Below are positions 7,372 to 19,158 of a stretch of DNA of 64,000 nucleotides, in pieces. The notes under the pieces were generated by a model, which ran no database searches, was not told the DNA's origin, and worked only from the letters and a program-made list of their open reading frames with translations. The stretch covers positions 62,001 through 126,000 of the forward strand of contig NZ_CP024904.1 of assembly GCF_003330765.1 (NCBI RefSeq). Reading direction: 5' to 3'. How positions within the stretch are numbered: the stretch's first letter is position 1; each line of letters opens with the position of its first letter. The translations under genes were made by a program, and so were the position numbers. Source of the stretch: Burkholderia pyrrocinia (GTDB lineage Bacteria; Pseudomonadota; Gammaproteobacteria; Burkholderiales; Burkholderiaceae).

Positions 7372-9672
7372 ATGAAGGAAGCCGATACGTCGAAGCACCG
7401 CTTCGTCGCGCGACGTGCAAGCGTCACGCTGTGTTTCGGCGGCATGCTCGGCGGGCTGATGATGCCCGCGTCGGCGCAGGTCGCGCCATCCGGCAACGCC
7501 GATGCGCCGACGCTCGCGCCGGTTGTCGTCGTCGGCACGACGCCGCTGCTCGGGATCGGCACGCCGCTGTCGCGCGTGCCGGCCAACGTGCAGACGTTTC
7601 GCGGTGGCGACATCGAGCGTCAGCACAAGAGCGTATTGACCGACTACTTCGAGAAGAACGTGTCGAGCGTCGATATCAACGAGGCACAGGGCAACCCGTA
7701 CCAGACTGACGTGAACTATCGCGGCTTCACGGCATCGCCGGTCGTCGGCACGCCGCAGGGGCTGTCGGTGTTCGTCGACGGCGTGCGCGTCAACGAGCCG
7801 TTCGGCGACGTCGTGAACTGGGATCTCATTCCGCAGTCGGCGATCGACACGCTGCAACTGATCCCCGGTTCGAACCCGACCTACGGGCTCAACACGCTCG
7901 GCGGCGCATTCGCGATCACGACGAAGAACGGCAAGACGAGCCCGGGTGGCGCGGCGCAGGTGTCGGCCGGCTCGTGGGGGCGCAAGACCGTGCAGATCGA
8001 GCAGGGCGGACGCATCGGCAGCCACCTCGACTACTACGTGACGGGCAACGTCGCGAACGACAATGGCTGGGCCGATCACAACGCGAGCCGCGTGCGGCAG
8101 GGGTTCGGCAAGCTGCGCTATACGGACGCCGATACGACGCTGTCGATCTCGGCCGGCGGCGCGGACAACGCGCTGCAGGGCACGCAGACCATTCCGCGCT
8201 CGTTTCTCGACAATCGGACGCAGGCCTATACCTATCCCGACCTGAATCGCAACCGCGCCGGGTATGTCACCGTGTCGGGCGACCATTCGTTCAACGACCA
8301 CGTTCAGCTCAGCGGCAACGTGTACTACCGCCACTACCGCAACACCAATATCAGCAGCAACGTGAACAACGATTTCGGCAACGTGGACGACAGCGGCGCC
8401 ACCGACACCGTGCAGGCGACCAACGACCGGTCGGTCATCACGACCGACAGCTACGGCGCGAACCTGCAGCTCACGCTGCTCGGCAAGCTGGCCGGGATGG
8501 ACAACCAGTTCGTCGTGGGCGCGTCGGCCGATCTCGCGAACTCGGGTTTCGAACAATCGTCGCAGGATGCGTCCTTCACGGCGCCGCGCGCGACGATCGG
8601 CCTCGGCGATTTCACGCAGACGACCCGTGCGAAGACGCGCAACGCGAACTATGGCTTCTATTTCGACGACACGCTGTCGCTGACGCGGCAGTGGTCGCTG
8701 ACGCTGGCCGGGCGCTACAACAGGTCGCGGGCGGCCATCGAGGATGTGAGCGGCCTGCAGCCGTTGCTCACTGCGCGTCACACGTTCTCACGGTTCAATC
8801 CGGCCGTCGGCGTCACGTGGAATCCGGTCCCGGGTTTCACCGCCTACGCGACGTACAACGAAGGCATGCGTTCGCCGACCGCGATCGAGCTCGCGTGCGC
8901 CGATCCGGCCGCGCCGTGCTCGTTGCCGAACGACTTTCTCGCCGATCCGGCGCTGAAGCCCGTCATCGCGAAGACATTCGAATTCGGCGCGCGCGGCCGC
9001 GCCGGGCAGGCGACGACCTGGAGCGCGGCGGTCTACCGCACGACGCTCGACGACGATATCCAGTTCATCAGCAGCAACGGCGGCGCGAGCACGCTCGGCT
9101 ATTTCCAGAACGTCGGCCAGACGCGCCGGCAAGGTTTCGAACTCGCCGGGCATACGCGGCTCGGGCCGGTCGGCATCGGGGCAAGCTACAGCTATGTCGA
9201 CGCCACCTATCGCTCGACGTGGACCGAAAGCAGCGCGAGCAATTCGAGCGCCGATGCGCACGGCAACATCGTCGTCCGTTCCGGCGACCGCATTCCCGGC
9301 ATTCCGTCCAGCACCGTGAAGCTGCGGCTCGACTATGCGGCGACGCCGAAGTGGAACGTCGGCACCAACATCACCTATCGCAGCGGCGTGTTCGCGCGCG
9401 GCGACGAGAACAACCAGGACGCGAACGGCAAGATTCCCGGCTATTTCCTGATCGACGTCGACACGACTTGGCAGGTCACGAAGCACCTGCAACTGTTCGC
9501 GTCGATCACCAACCTGCTTGACAAGCGCTACGCGAGCTTCGGGCTGCTCGGCCAGAATTTCTTCAACGGGCCGAATCATTCGTTCGATGGACTCAATCCC
9601 GTCAACGAGCAGTTCGTCGGGCCGGGCGCGCCGCGCGGCGCGTGGGTCGGCGCGCGCTATGCGTGGGATTGA
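7372..9672 (+). CDS. TonB-dependent outer-membrane receptor
   Basis: Protein of 766 residues. Signal peptide 1-36 ends in SAQ. A TonB-box-like segment PVVVVGT lies at 50-56. The plug domain follows (about 65-190) with SVFVDGVRVNEPFGD and the GLNTLGGAFAITTKNG block, then a beta-barrel with YATYNEGMRSPTAIEL and the C-terminal ASITNLLDKRYA region. Strong ribosome site AGAGGAGGCAGG. It is the last gene of the operon driven by the sigma-54 promoter and shares regulation with the lanthanide-type dehydrogenase and PQQ synthesis. Ligand is therefore inferred to be a lanthanide chelate, or PQQ itself; siderophore uptake is the default alternative. The end overlaps the convergent peptidase gene by 16 bases. 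Confidence 0.92.
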   Translation: MKEADTSKHRFVARRASVTLCFGGMLGGLMMPASAQVAPSGNADAPTLAPVVVVGTTPLLGIGTPLSRVPANVQTFRGGDIERQHKSVLTDYFEKNVSSVDINEAQGNPYQTDVNYRGFTASPVVGTPQGLSVFVDGVRVNEPFGDVVNWDLIPQSAIDTLQLIPGSNPTYGLNTLGGAFAITTKNGKTSPGGAAQVSAGSWGRKTVQIEQGGRIGSHLDYYVTGNVANDNGWADHNASRVRQGFGKLRYTDADTTLSISAGGADNALQGTQTIPRSFLDNRTQAYTYPDLNRNRAGYVTVSGDHSFNDHVQLSGNVYYRHYRNTNISSNVNNDFGNVDDSGATDTVQATNDRSVITTDSYGANLQLTLLGKLAGMDNQFVVGASADLANSGFEQSSQDASFTAPRATIGLGDFTQTTRAKTRNANYGFYFDDTLSLTRQWSLTLAGRYNRSRAAIEDVSGLQPLLTARHTFSRFNPAVGVTWNPVPGFTAYATYNEGMRSPTAIELACADPAAPCSLPNDFLADPALKPVIAKTFEFGARGRAGQATTWSAAVYRTTLDDDIQFISSNGGASTLGYFQNVGQTRRQGFELAGHTRLGPVGIGASYSYVDATYRSTWTESSASNSSADAHGNIVVRSGDRIPGIPSSTVKLRLDYAATPKWNVGTNITYRSGVFARGDENNQDANGKIPGYFLIDVDTTWQVTKHLQLFASITNLLDKRYASFGLLGQNFFNGPNHSFDGLNPVNEQFVGPGAPRGAWVGARYAWD

Positions 9673-10643
9673 GCGTGGGGCGGTGCGTCCGCTGTGACCG
9701 CCAGCATCTCGCGCACCGCATTGTCGACGCCGCGGGCCAGCGCGTCGTCGCTCTCGAGATGCCCGGCCGGCACGCGCTCGATGACGGCGGCCGGCACGGC
9801 GCGCGCGAGACGGTCGACGTTGTCGACCGGGCATACGCGGTCGCGCGTGCCGTGCACGGCATGCAACGGCACGCCGGCTTGCGCGGCCCGGCGCGCCAGC
9901 GCGAGCAGCCGGTGCTCGCCGAGCCAGCATGCTCGTTGCAGGTAGTGCGCCTGGATCCGGTACTTGTCGATCAGCCGGTCGACCGTGCGTTGCGTCGTGC
10001 GTGCGGCGAGCGTCGGCCGCCCGGACAGGATCGCGTCTTCGTACGCATGCCACGCGAGCGCGACCGCGCGTTGCCGTGCCTTGCCGGCGCCCGCTTGCAG
10101 ACGGCGCGCGCAGCATGCCATCAGGCGATCGGCGCGCGCGGTGCCGGCGGCGGCCGTCAGGCGCTGCCATTCCCGGGGCGCCCGCGTGCGGGCGCCGACG
10201 AACAGGCCGCGCACTTCGCGCGACGACGTCAGGAACAGGCCGCGCAGCACGACGCCCGTGACGCGCGCCGGGTGCCGTCCCGCATACGCGAGCGCGAGGG
10301 CCGCGCCCCACGATCCGCCGACCACGCCCCAGCGTTCGATCCCGAGCTGCGCGCGCAGCGCCTCGAGATCGCCGATCAGCCGCATCGTGCTGTTGTGGCG
10401 CAGCCCGCCACGCGGCGTCGATGCGCCGGCGCCGCGCTGGTCGACGAGCACGACGCGCGCGCGCTCGAGGTCGAACAGGCGCAGCATCGCGGGCCGGCTG
10501 CCGCTGCCGGGGCCGCCGTGCAGCACGACGACAGGCTGGCCGAGCGGGTTGCCGGCGGCGCTCCACGCGATCGCGCACGCATCGCGGGACAGCCGCGCGC
10601 GGCGGCCGGAGGAGGAGGGGAATCGGTCTGCTGATGGCGTCAT
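9657..10643 (-). CDS. Proline iminopeptidase family alpha/beta hydrolase
   Basis: Cytoplasmic hydrolase of 328 residues, MEROPS S33 type, predicted to remove N-terminal proline. Family motifs are present: HGGPGSGSRP oxyanion segment, VDQRGAGAS, nucleophile elbow GGSWGAA with the catalytic Ser, a VHGTRDRVCP segment with the acid, and a late AGHLES His. I choose ATG 10643; the frame is open to 10778 but the added leader looks non-coding. It converges on the receptor gene. No functional link to the PQQ genes is evident, although PqqA maturation needs peptidases. Confidence 0.88.
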   Translation of the reverse strand: MTPSADRFPSSSGRRARLSRDACAIAWSAAGNPLGQPVVVLHGGPGSGSRPAMLRLFDLERARVVLVDQRGAGASTPRGGLRHNSTMRLIGDLEALRAQLGIERWGVVGGSWGAALALAYAGRHPARVTGVVLRGLFLTSSREVRGLFVGARTRAPREWQRLTAAAGTARADRLMACCARRLQAGAGKARQRAVALAWHAYEDAILSGRPTLAARTTQRTVDRLIDKYRIQAHYLQRACWLGEHRLLALARRAAQAGVPLHAVHGTRDRVCPVDNVDRLARAVPAAVIERVPAGHLESDDALARGVDNAVREMLAVTADAPPHAQSHA

Positions 10644-10894
10644 GTCGGCTGTGGTGCGGGGAAAAGGAGGCGGTTGGTCCGCGCGGGATCCGTGCGGTGA
10701 CGAAGCCAGAATCGCGCCAGCGATGAGGATCGGGATTCGTCCGGGTGGGCGGCGGGCGGCCGAATCGCGATACTGCATCGACCGTGCTCGCGTAGCGCCA
10801 TCCGGCGCGCGCGGCGTTGTTCGTCTTGCATTTTCCTTTCGGCTCGGGGCGTGCGGCGGTGCAGGGATGCCGGTTCGAACATCGATCGCAGTAT

Positions 10895-10908
10895 GGCCCG
10901 ATGTTTGC
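10895..10908 (+). promoter_or_regulatory. Sigma-54 promoter of the activator gene
   Basis: TGGCCCGATGTTTGCT: -24 GG at 10895-10896, -12 GC at 10907-10908, ten bases between. It lies 55 bases before the activator ATG at 10964 and implies positive autoregulation. I see no GCAACA box in the 320-base gap 10644-10963, which holds nothing else recognisable. Confidence 0.7.
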
Positions 10909-10963
10909 TTGCATCAAGGACAAAGAGTCCGGCGACCGACCGGCAGGATCCCCGGAGGAGACA

Positions 10964-12958
<1,995 letters not shown>

Positions 12959-12972
12959 CACGCCGATGTCGA

Positions 12973-13024
12973 TGTAACACCGGTGTACCAGGTTGCAACA
13001 CCCGGTGCTCAAGGATGCAACACC
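12973..13024 (+). promoter_or_regulatory. Three TGYAACACC boxes upstream of pqqA
   Basis: TGTAACACC at 12973, TGCAACACC at 12994 and TGCAACACC at 13016, spaced 21 and 22 bases so all face the same side of the helix. They begin 15 bases after the activator stop and lie about 140-190 bases upstream of the pqqA sigma-54 promoter. The first box continues into the palindrome ACACCGGTGT. Probable enhancer array. Confidence 0.65.
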
Positions 13025-13160
13025 TGCCGCGCCGCGCGCGCATGCCACGAGCCGTCGTCCGACGGCTTCTGAAAACATTTCGTCTGGTGATCGTAATCAT
13101 TCCGGCGTCATGACCGCGCGGCGGACGCCGTCGGCCGTCGCGCGAGTGGAATGCAGCCCC

Positions 13161-13174
13161 GGCACGCTCCTTGC
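13161..13174 (+). promoter_or_regulatory. Sigma-54 promoter of pqqABCDE
   Basis: CCGGCACGCTCCTTGCTG: -24 GG at 13161-13162, -12 GC at 13173-13174, ten bases between, close to the consensus GGCACG-N4-TTGC. Expected start near 13186, 55 bases before pqqA. Confidence 0.8.
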
Positions 13175-13240
13175 TGAACAGGTATCGGCCGCTCGATCGA
13201 CGCGGTTCTTCAACTCACTACCTCAACCAGGAGACACATC

Positions 13241-13315
13241 ATGCAATGGACGCCCCCCGCCTACACCGACCTGCGCTTCGGCTTCGAAATCACGATGTAC
13301 ATCGCCAACCGCTGA
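13241..13315 (+). CDS. pqqA: PqqA, precursor peptide of PQQ
   Basis: A 24-residue peptide, [20 protein letters not shown] followed by IANR. It contains the Glu16-x3-Tyr20 pair that PqqE cross-links to build the PQQ skeleton. Length matches the family. CAGGAG lies ten bases before the ATG. It is the first gene after the sigma-54 promoter; pqqB follows after 64 bases. Confidence 0.97.
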   Translation: MQWTPPAYTDLRFGFEITMYIANR

Positions 13316-13379
13316 GCGCCGCGCGCAGTGCCGCCCGCGTCGTCGTAGGCGATGCGGGCGGCATCGGGAGCACAAGCCA

Positions 13380-14303
13380 ATGAAGATCAAGATACTCGGC
13401 TCGGGTGCCGGCGGCGGGCTGCCGCAATGGAACTGCAATTGCGGCAATTGCCGGCGCGCACGCGAGGGCATGGACGGCATCGCGCCGCGCACGCAATCGT
13501 CGATCGCGGTCAGCGGCGACGGCACCGGCTGGGTGCTCGTCAACGCATCGCCGGACCTGCTTGCGCAGTTGCGCGCCGCGCCGGAGCTGCAGCCGGCGCG
13601 TGCGATGCGCGACAGCGCGATCGTCGCGGTCGTGCTGTGCGACGCGCAGATCGATCACGTGACGGGGCTGCTGATGTTGCGCGAGCGCACGGCGCCGCTG
13701 CCGCTGTACGCATGTGCGCCGGTGCTCGACGACCTGTCGACGGGGCTGCCGCTCGTGCCGCTGCTCGGCCATTACTGCGGCGTGGACGCACACCCGATCG
13801 AACCGGGCGAACCGTTCTCGATTCCGGGCGCCGGCGGCCTACGCTTCACCGCCGTGCCGGTCGACAGCAAGGCGCCGCCTTATTCGCCGCGTCGCGCGGC
13901 GGCCATGGCCGGCGACAACATCGCACTGCTGATCGAGGACGTCGCGAGCGGCCGGCACGCGTTCTATGCGCCGGGGCTCGCCGAGGTCGACGACACCGTA
14001 CGGGCCGCGATGCACGACGCCGATCTCGTGCTGGTGGACGGCACGTTCTGGACCGGCACCGAGATGATCGATCTCGGGCTGTCGACGAAGCATGCGGCCG
14101 ACATGGGCCATCTTGCCCAGTGCGGCGACGGCGCGCAGCCGGGGATGATCGACCGGCTTGCTGCATTGCCGGCCCGCACGCGCAAGGTACTGACGCACAT
14201 CAACAACACGAATCCGATTCTCGACCCCGGTTCCGCGCAGCGCGCGCAGTTGCGCGCGCACGGCATCGACGTTGCCCACGACGGCATGCAATTCGAGGTT
14301 TGA
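13380..14303 (+). CDS. pqqB: PqqB, metallo-hydrolase-fold hydroxylase of PQQ synthesis
   Basis: Protein of 307 residues, usual family length, with the metallo-beta-lactamase-like fold of PqqB, which hydroxylates the tyrosine-derived intermediate. Family landmarks are [18 protein letters not shown] at the N-terminus, [28 protein letters not shown], the [11 protein letters not shown] block and GHLAQC near the end. One base separates its stop from the pqqC start. Confidence 0.97.
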   Translation: MKIKILGSGAGGGLPQWNCNCGNCRRAREGMDGIAPRTQSSIAVSGDGTGWVLVNASPDLLAQLRAAPELQPARAMRDSAIVAVVLCDAQIDHVTGLLMLRERTAPLPLYACAPVLDDLSTGLPLVPLLGHYCGVDAHPIEPGEPFSIPGAGGLRFTAVPVDSKAPPYSPRRAAAMAGDNIALLIEDVASGRHAFYAPGLAEVDDTVRAAMHDADLVLVDGTFWTGTEMIDLGLSTKHAADMGHLAQCGDGAQPGMIDRLAALPARTRKVLTHINNTNPILDPGSAQRAQLRAHGIDVAHDGMQFEV

Positions 14304-14304
14304 T

Positions 14305-15024
14305 ATGACCGCACCGATTCCCGCCGCGTCGCTGCACGCGGCGCCCTGGAGTGCGCCGGAATTCGAGGCGCGCCTGCGCGCGCTCGAATCGCGCTACCAC
14401 ATCCACCACCCGTTCAACCGGCGCCTGAACGCCGGCGCATGCTCGCCGGCGCAGATCCGCGGCTGGGTCGCGAACCGCTTCTACTATCAGGTCAGCATTC
14501 CGCTGAAGGACGCGGCGATCCTGTCCAACTGCCCGGATCGCGACACGCGCCGGCTGTGGGTGGAGCGCATTCTCGACCACGACGGTCACGGTGACAACGA
14601 AGGCGGGATCGAGGCCTGGGCGCGGCTCGGCGAGGCGGTTGGCATCGATCGCGCGGAGCTGTGGTCGCTCGCGCACGTGCTGCCCGGCGTGCGGTTCGCG
14701 GTCGACGCGTATGTCAGTTTCGCGCGCAGCGCGCCGTGGCAGGAAGCCGTGTGCTCGTCGCTGACCGAAATGTTCGCGCCGCAGATCCATCTCGATCGGC
14801 TGGCCGGCTGGCCGTCGCACTATCCGTGGATCGACGCCGACGGGTTGCAGTATTTCCGCAGCCGCGTGCCGCTCGCGCAGCGCGACGTCGAGCATGGGCT
14901 CGCGGTGACGCTGAGCCACTTCACGACACCGGGCGCGCAACAGCGCGCGCTCGACATCCTGTCGTTCAAGCTGGATGTGCTGTGGTCGATTCTCGATGCG
15001 ATTGAAAAGGCATACCCAGCATGA
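14305..15024 (+). CDS. pqqC: PqqC, pyrroloquinoline-quinone synthase
   Basis: Cofactor-free oxidase of 239 residues that performs the final ring closure and oxidation to PQQ. Signature segments are [35 protein letters not shown] and [10 protein letters not shown], all typical of the TenA-like PqqC fold. The stop overlaps the pqqD start (ATGA). Confidence 0.97.
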   Translation: MTAPIPAASLHAAPWSAPEFEARLRALESRYHIHHPFNRRLNAGACSPAQIRGWVANRFYYQVSIPLKDAAILSNCPDRDTRRLWVERILDHDGHGDNEGGIEAWARLGEAVGIDRAELWSLAHVLPGVRFAVDAYVSFARSAPWQEAVCSSLTEMFAPQIHLDRLAGWPSHYPWIDADGLQYFRSRVPLAQRDVEHGLAVTLSHFTTPGAQQRALDILSFKLDVLWSILDAIEKAYPA

Positions 15025-15302
15025 ATTCCACCGACATCGTCAGCGGCGTGCCGCTGCGCCCCGCGTTGAGGGGCATGTACCGCCTGCAGTGGGAGGTGGC
15101 CCAGGATGCCTACGTGCTGCTGTATCCGGAAGGCATGGTCAAGCTCAACCCGAGCGCGGGCGAGATCCTCGCGCGTTGCGACGGCACGCGCGAACTCGAC
15201 GACATCATCGGCGAACTCGAGCGACTGTTCAGCACGTCGGATCTCGCGTCGGACGTCTACCGCTTCCTCGATCATGCGCGGCTGCGCGGCTGGCTCGACT
15301 GA
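15021..15302 (+). CDS. pqqD: PqqD, PqqA-binding chaperone
   Basis: Protein of 93 residues that presents PqqA to PqqE. It has the family core [20 protein letters not shown] and [14 protein letters not shown]. It overlaps pqqC by four bases and ends one base before pqqE, in keeping with the PqqD-PqqE complex. Confidence 0.96.
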   Translation: MNSTDIVSGVPLRPALRGMYRLQWEVAQDAYVLLYPEGMVKLNPSAGEILARCDGTRELDDIIGELERLFSTSDLASDVYRFLDHARLRGWLD

Positions 15303-15303
15303 C

Positions 15304-16428
15304 ATGGACACGACACCCGCTCCGAACCGGCCGTCCGCGCCGCTGTGGCTGCTCGCGGAACTCACGTACCGCTGTCCGCTGCATTGCGCGTTCTGCTACA
15401 ACCCGGTCGATTTCGCGACGCACGGCGCCGAGCTCGATACCGATGCATGGCGCACGGTGATCAGCGATGCGCGCGCGCTCGGCGCCGCGCAGATCGGGTT
15501 TTCCGGCGGCGAGCCGTTGCAGCGCGGCGACCTCGAAGTGCTGGTCGAGCACGCGCGGTCGCTGGGCTTCTACACGAACCTGATCACGTCGGGCGTGGGC
15601 CTGAACGCCGCGCGCATCGAACGGCTCAAGGCCGCCGGGCTCGACCATATCCAGTTGTCGCTGCAGGATTCGACCCGCGAGCTGAACGACTTCCTGACCA
15701 GCACGCGCACCTTCGAACTCAAGCGCAGCGTCGCGCGGCTCGTCAAGTCGCACGGTTACCCGATGGTGCTGAACTGCGTGCTCCATCGCTACAACCTGCC
15801 GCATGTCGACCAGATCATCGAGATGGCGCTCGACCTCGGCGCGGATTTCCTCGAACTCGCCAATACGCAGTACTACGGCTGGGCGATGCTCAATCGCGAC
15901 CAGTTGATGCCGACCGCCGAACAGCTTCGCGAAGCGGAGGAAACGGTCAACCGCTACCGCAAGCTCGTCGGCGAGCGGTGCAAGATCCTGTTCGTCGTTC
16001 CCGACTATTTCGAGCAGCGGCCGAAGGCCTGCATGAACGGCTGGGGCTCCGTGTTCCTCGGCGTCGCGCCGGACGGCACCGCGCTGCCGTGCCATGCCGC
16101 GCGCGCGCTACCGGGCCTCGCGCTGCCGAACGTGCGCGACCGGTCGCTGAAGGACATCTGGTACGACAGCGACGCGTTCAACGCGTTTCGCGGCGACGCG
16201 TGGATGCGCGAGCCGTGCCGCACGTGCGACGAGCGCCATGACGATCACGGCGGCTGCCGCTGCCAGGCCTACATGCTGGCAGGCGATCCGGCGGAAGCCG
16301 ATCCGGTGTGCGCGAAATCCGCGCATCACGGGCAGGTCGAGCAGGCCGTGCGATTCGCGCGACGGGCAGAGCGGCAGGACGAACGGCCGCTGATCTTTCG
16401 CAGTGCTGCCAATTCGGTCGGGCGTTGA
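15304..16428 (+). CDS. pqqE: PqqE, radical SAM PqqA cross-linking enzyme
   Basis: Protein of 374 residues. The radical SAM cluster motif is C24-x3-C28-x2-C31 ([13 protein letters not shown]), followed by [10 protein letters not shown] for SAM binding. The C-terminal SPASM region has further cysteines ([32 protein letters not shown]) for auxiliary clusters. It links Glu and Tyr of PqqA. Last gene of the operon; no clear terminator follows. Confidence 0.97.
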   Translation: MDTTPAPNRPSAPLWLLAELTYRCPLHCAFCYNPVDFATHGAELDTDAWRTVISDARALGAAQIGFSGGEPLQRGDLEVLVEHARSLGFYTNLITSGVGLNAARIERLKAAGLDHIQLSLQDSTRELNDFLTSTRTFELKRSVARLVKSHGYPMVLNCVLHRYNLPHVDQIIEMALDLGADFLELANTQYYGWAMLNRDQLMPTAEQLREAEETVNRYRKLVGERCKILFVVPDYFEQRPKACMNGWGSVFLGVAPDGTALPCHAARALPGLALPNVRDRSLKDIWYDSDAFNAFRGDAWMREPCRTCDERHDDHGGCRCQAYMLAGDPAEADPVCAKSAHHGQVEQAVRFARRAERQDERPLIFRSAANSVGR

Positions 16429-17706
16429 GCGATACACGTTGTCGCATGGATGCCAGAAATCCGAACGCATGTTTGACGCGTGCGCGGTGCGTTGGTGCAA
16501 CGCGCCGTGCCGCGAACGCGATACGGTTCGCCCGCAGGCGCGGCTGCGAGTGACGGATCGCGCGTGCCTGCCCGCCTGCCTGTAACCGATTTCCCCTTCC
16601 GCCGATCCCGCGCTGTCAGTTCCACGCGACGGCTATTACCGCCGACCGCAATCCATTGAACGCGTCGAGCCGAGACGCGAAAGCATTGTCGGCGCGAACA
16701 TGGCGACGCGCGCATCGCATACGCGGCATTTGACCGGAGCGCAACAGTCATGAAAACGATTCAATCTGAATTCGATTCCGCTGACGCGCATGCCGGACGA
16801 AATCTCATATGACGATTCCGCACCGACAAGTCCGGTAGATGACAGAGGATTCGGCTGGCACCCGAATCCCATGTAATTCCGCGTAATCCAGAGTAATCCC
16901 GTACGGACCATGTGTTCGTTCATGGGTGAATCCGTTTCAATGACAACGTTTGCGCGGCACTATATCGGAAGATTCGACGATGACACCGGTATTTCATTGT
17001 CGACACGAGACGAAACACTGTCTGAATTTCCATTAACGTTCGACGAAAATTGCCGACGCGGACGTTTACGCGAAATCGATGCGTGTACGATGCAAAAGCG
17101 GCATCACCGATTCGCATTCAGCGATCCCGGACCGACCGCGCTCAATTCGGCCGACTGCTGCTCGCATGACGTTAAAAGCCGGTACGTTCGGCTTCGACGT
17201 AAACATTCGCCGGATTGCACGATTAATCGGAGCGGCGGCCCGGATCAGGGCTCGACGGCACGCCAGTGCGTGTTGCCGCGCGCCCCGTTTGCCGGCCGGC
17301 TTCATTCGAACCTGAGCGGCATTCGACCATGCATCATTGAAACGGTTCTCAACAGTATCGGCGTCGTGTCGCCGCGATACTGTCCCTTCATCCGTTCCGG
17401 CAGTGCCAGCGGGAATGAATGACTCATCCGATCGATTTCGGCTTCTCTTCATTCGTATGGTGATAAGCCGGCCCGCGCTATCCCGATTCAAATTTCGGGG
17501 CATTGATGCACGTCAATTTTTCGAGAAATCGCATGAATGTATTTCCGCCGAATGTGACGAATCTCAATAAATAGTGCCATACCATTGGCTTGATTGAATC
17601 CGACAACAACACGGCGAAAACAGACATTGGTAAATCGGCGGGCGAGGGTCGCCCCTATGATGCGGCGCAGAAAACAAGAAATGTAAGAAATTGTTAAAGG
17701 GCCGTA
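16429..17706. other. Long A+T-richer gap without a credible gene
   Basis: About 1.3 kb between pqqE and the next regulator. The base composition is visibly more A+T-rich than the flanks. Reading frames such as 16910-17422 (+) and 17066-17503 (-) have no recognisable domain and poor codon use. The last 200 bases probably hold the promoter of the AraC-like gene. Such sequence in GC-rich genomes is often a target of H-NS-type silencing or a remnant of transferred DNA. Confidence 0.5.
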
Positions 17707-18777
17707 ATGATGCAAACAGTGTCGAATCATTCATCGACGGGGTTAAGCGTGAATCGTGGTAGAAGCGCCGGCAACGGGCATCAACGAGCAAGCGTAATCG
17801 TACTGTTGCTCGAGGGTTTTTCCATTATGCAGATGGGCAAGCTGGCTGCCGTTTTCGAACTCGCGAATCAGCTCGGGCGGGCCGATGGCGCATTCGTCGA
17901 CCGTTACGAATTGCGACTGTATTCCGTGCATGGCGGCCCGGTTCGCTCGTCGTCGGGCGTCGGCATCTGGACGGAAGCGGCCCGCACGCTTGAAGCGAGC
18001 ACGGTGCACGCGATGTTCGTGTTGAGCGGTCAAGGCGGGATCGACGAGCTCGACGAGCAGTTGATCACGTGGGTCAGGCATGCGCACCAGCGCGCACGTG
18101 TCGTCAGGGGCAGCGGTGGCGGCCGAAAATTGCTGACGCAGATTCATCTGGCGCAGAAGGAGGCCGAGAAGGCCGCGCCGGCCGCGGACGGCGGCGGTGC
18201 ATCGTCCGCCGGGCGCGATGACGGCGAACCTGCCGGCGATGAAGACGACGGGCCGTTCTCGGATGCGCTGTCGATCGTCCGGGTGGACATGGGCTACGAA
18301 ATCGCGCAGGAAATCGTGATGTGCATGGTGTCCGGCGCGAACCGGAAGCTGACCGACGTGCTGTTCGGCGCACGCGTCGCACGCGCGAGCAAGTTGATCC
18401 GGATGGCCGCGCATCACCTGCGCGTGAACAGCGAGAACCGGATTTCCATCGCCGACGCGGCGCAGGCCGCCGCGATGAGCGAGCGCAATTTCCTGCGGCG
18501 TTTCAAGAACGAAATCGGCGTCACGCCCACCGAGTTCGTGTTGAGAATCCGCCTTGAAAAGGCGTGCCGCATGCTGATCGAAACGGATCTTCCGGCGGAC
18601 AAGGTTGCGCGACGCACTGGCCTCGGCAGCGGCGACCGGATGGCGAAACTGTTTCGCCAGCACTTGCAGACTTCGCCGACCGAATATCGGGCGGCCGCAC
18701 GAAAAGACGGCGACGCTTCGACGGACATGCTGTACGCATCGGACCTGGGTGACTGGATGAACGGCGCGCCATCCTAG
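17707..18777 (+). CDS. AraC-family regulator with divergent GlxA-like N-terminus
   Basis: Protein of 356 residues. The N-terminal half (about 30-130) resembles the DJ-1/PfpI-like domain of GlxA regulators (VIVLLLEGFSIMQMGKLAAVFELAN) but departs from it, and about 137-190 is a charged, Ala/Gly/Asp-rich insertion. Residues about 240-335 are an AraC double helix-turn-helix (ISIADAAQAAAMSERNFLRRFKNEIGVTPTEFV in two parts). It stands alone between two A+T-rich gaps, upstream of and on the same strand as the exopolysaccharide operon, which it may regulate; that link is positional only. A hairpin terminator follows. Confidence 0.85.
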   Translation: MMQTVSNHSSTGLSVNRGRSAGNGHQRASVIVLLLEGFSIMQMGKLAAVFELANQLGRADGAFVDRYELRLYSVHGGPVRSSSGVGIWTEAARTLEASTVHAMFVLSGQGGIDELDEQLITWVRHAHQRARVVRGSGGGRKLLTQIHLAQKEAEKAAPAADGGGASSAGRDDGEPAGDEDDGPFSDALSIVRVDMGYEIAQEIVMCMVSGANRKLTDVLFGARVARASKLIRMAAHHLRVNSENRISIADAAQAAAMSERNFLRRFKNEIGVTPTEFVLRIRLEKACRMLIETDLPADKVARRTGLGSGDRMAKLFRQHLQTSPTEYRAAARKDGDASTDMLYASDLGDWMNGAPS

Positions 18778-18799
18778 ACCGGACGATCGCGATTCGCCG

Positions 18800-18825
18800 T
18801 CCGCCGTCAATCGGCGGAATTTCAT
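18800..18825 (+). terminator. Probable intrinsic terminator after the AraC-like gene
   Basis: TCCGCCG (18800-18806), TCAAT loop, CGGCGGA (18812-18818) followed by ATTTCATT. Seven-base perfect stem 23 bases after the stop codon. Confidence 0.6.
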
Positions 18826-19017
18826 TGCGCGAATCCAAATCAATATCCAGATATCAATGTTTCGCCAGAATAGCAGTGCCGTTATTCTGGAATGGACAAT
18901 ACCGGATATAAGCCAGTCTCCATGCGACGAAGGCGGATTCAGCCACAATCGTGGCGCGGTCCGACACAGGTCGCTCAAAACCCGTATCTACTGGATTAAT
19001 TTATCGACTGGCCTTTC

Positions 19018-19053
19018 GAGGAGTCGGCACCCCGGCACTCCTCGGAATTTTGC
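19018..19053 (+). terminator. Terminator-like hairpin in the exopolysaccharide leader
   Basis: GAGGAGT (19018-19024), twelve-base loop CGGCACCCCGGC, ACTCCTC (19037-19043), then GGAATTTT. The stem is perfect; the short T-run makes termination plausible but weak. It is too far from the AraC-like stop to serve that gene alone. Confidence 0.45.
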
Positions 19054-19100
19054 CTGTCGTGTCGCCGTGAGCGCACTGTGCAGGCCTTTTTATTCGTTGA

Positions 19101-19137
19101 GCGAGCATCCGGTCGATCCAGTCCGGCCGATGCTCGC
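19101..19137. repeat. Nine-base inverted repeat
   Basis: GCGAGCATC (19101-19109) and GATGCTCGC (19129-19137) are perfect complements around a 19-base loop that itself holds CGG and CCGG, so a longer structured stem can form in RNA. Confidence 0.55.
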
Positions 19138-19158
19138 TTGCAGGTTGCAGGTTGCAGG
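19138..19158. repeat. Three tandem copies of TTGCAGG
   Basis: Seven-base unit repeated three times without change, directly after the inverted repeat. Such short arrays can vary in copy number. Confidence 0.8.

Noticed and set aside
16910..17422. Possible gene of 170 codons in the A+T-rich gap
   Set aside because: No ribosome site, no domain and poor codon use.
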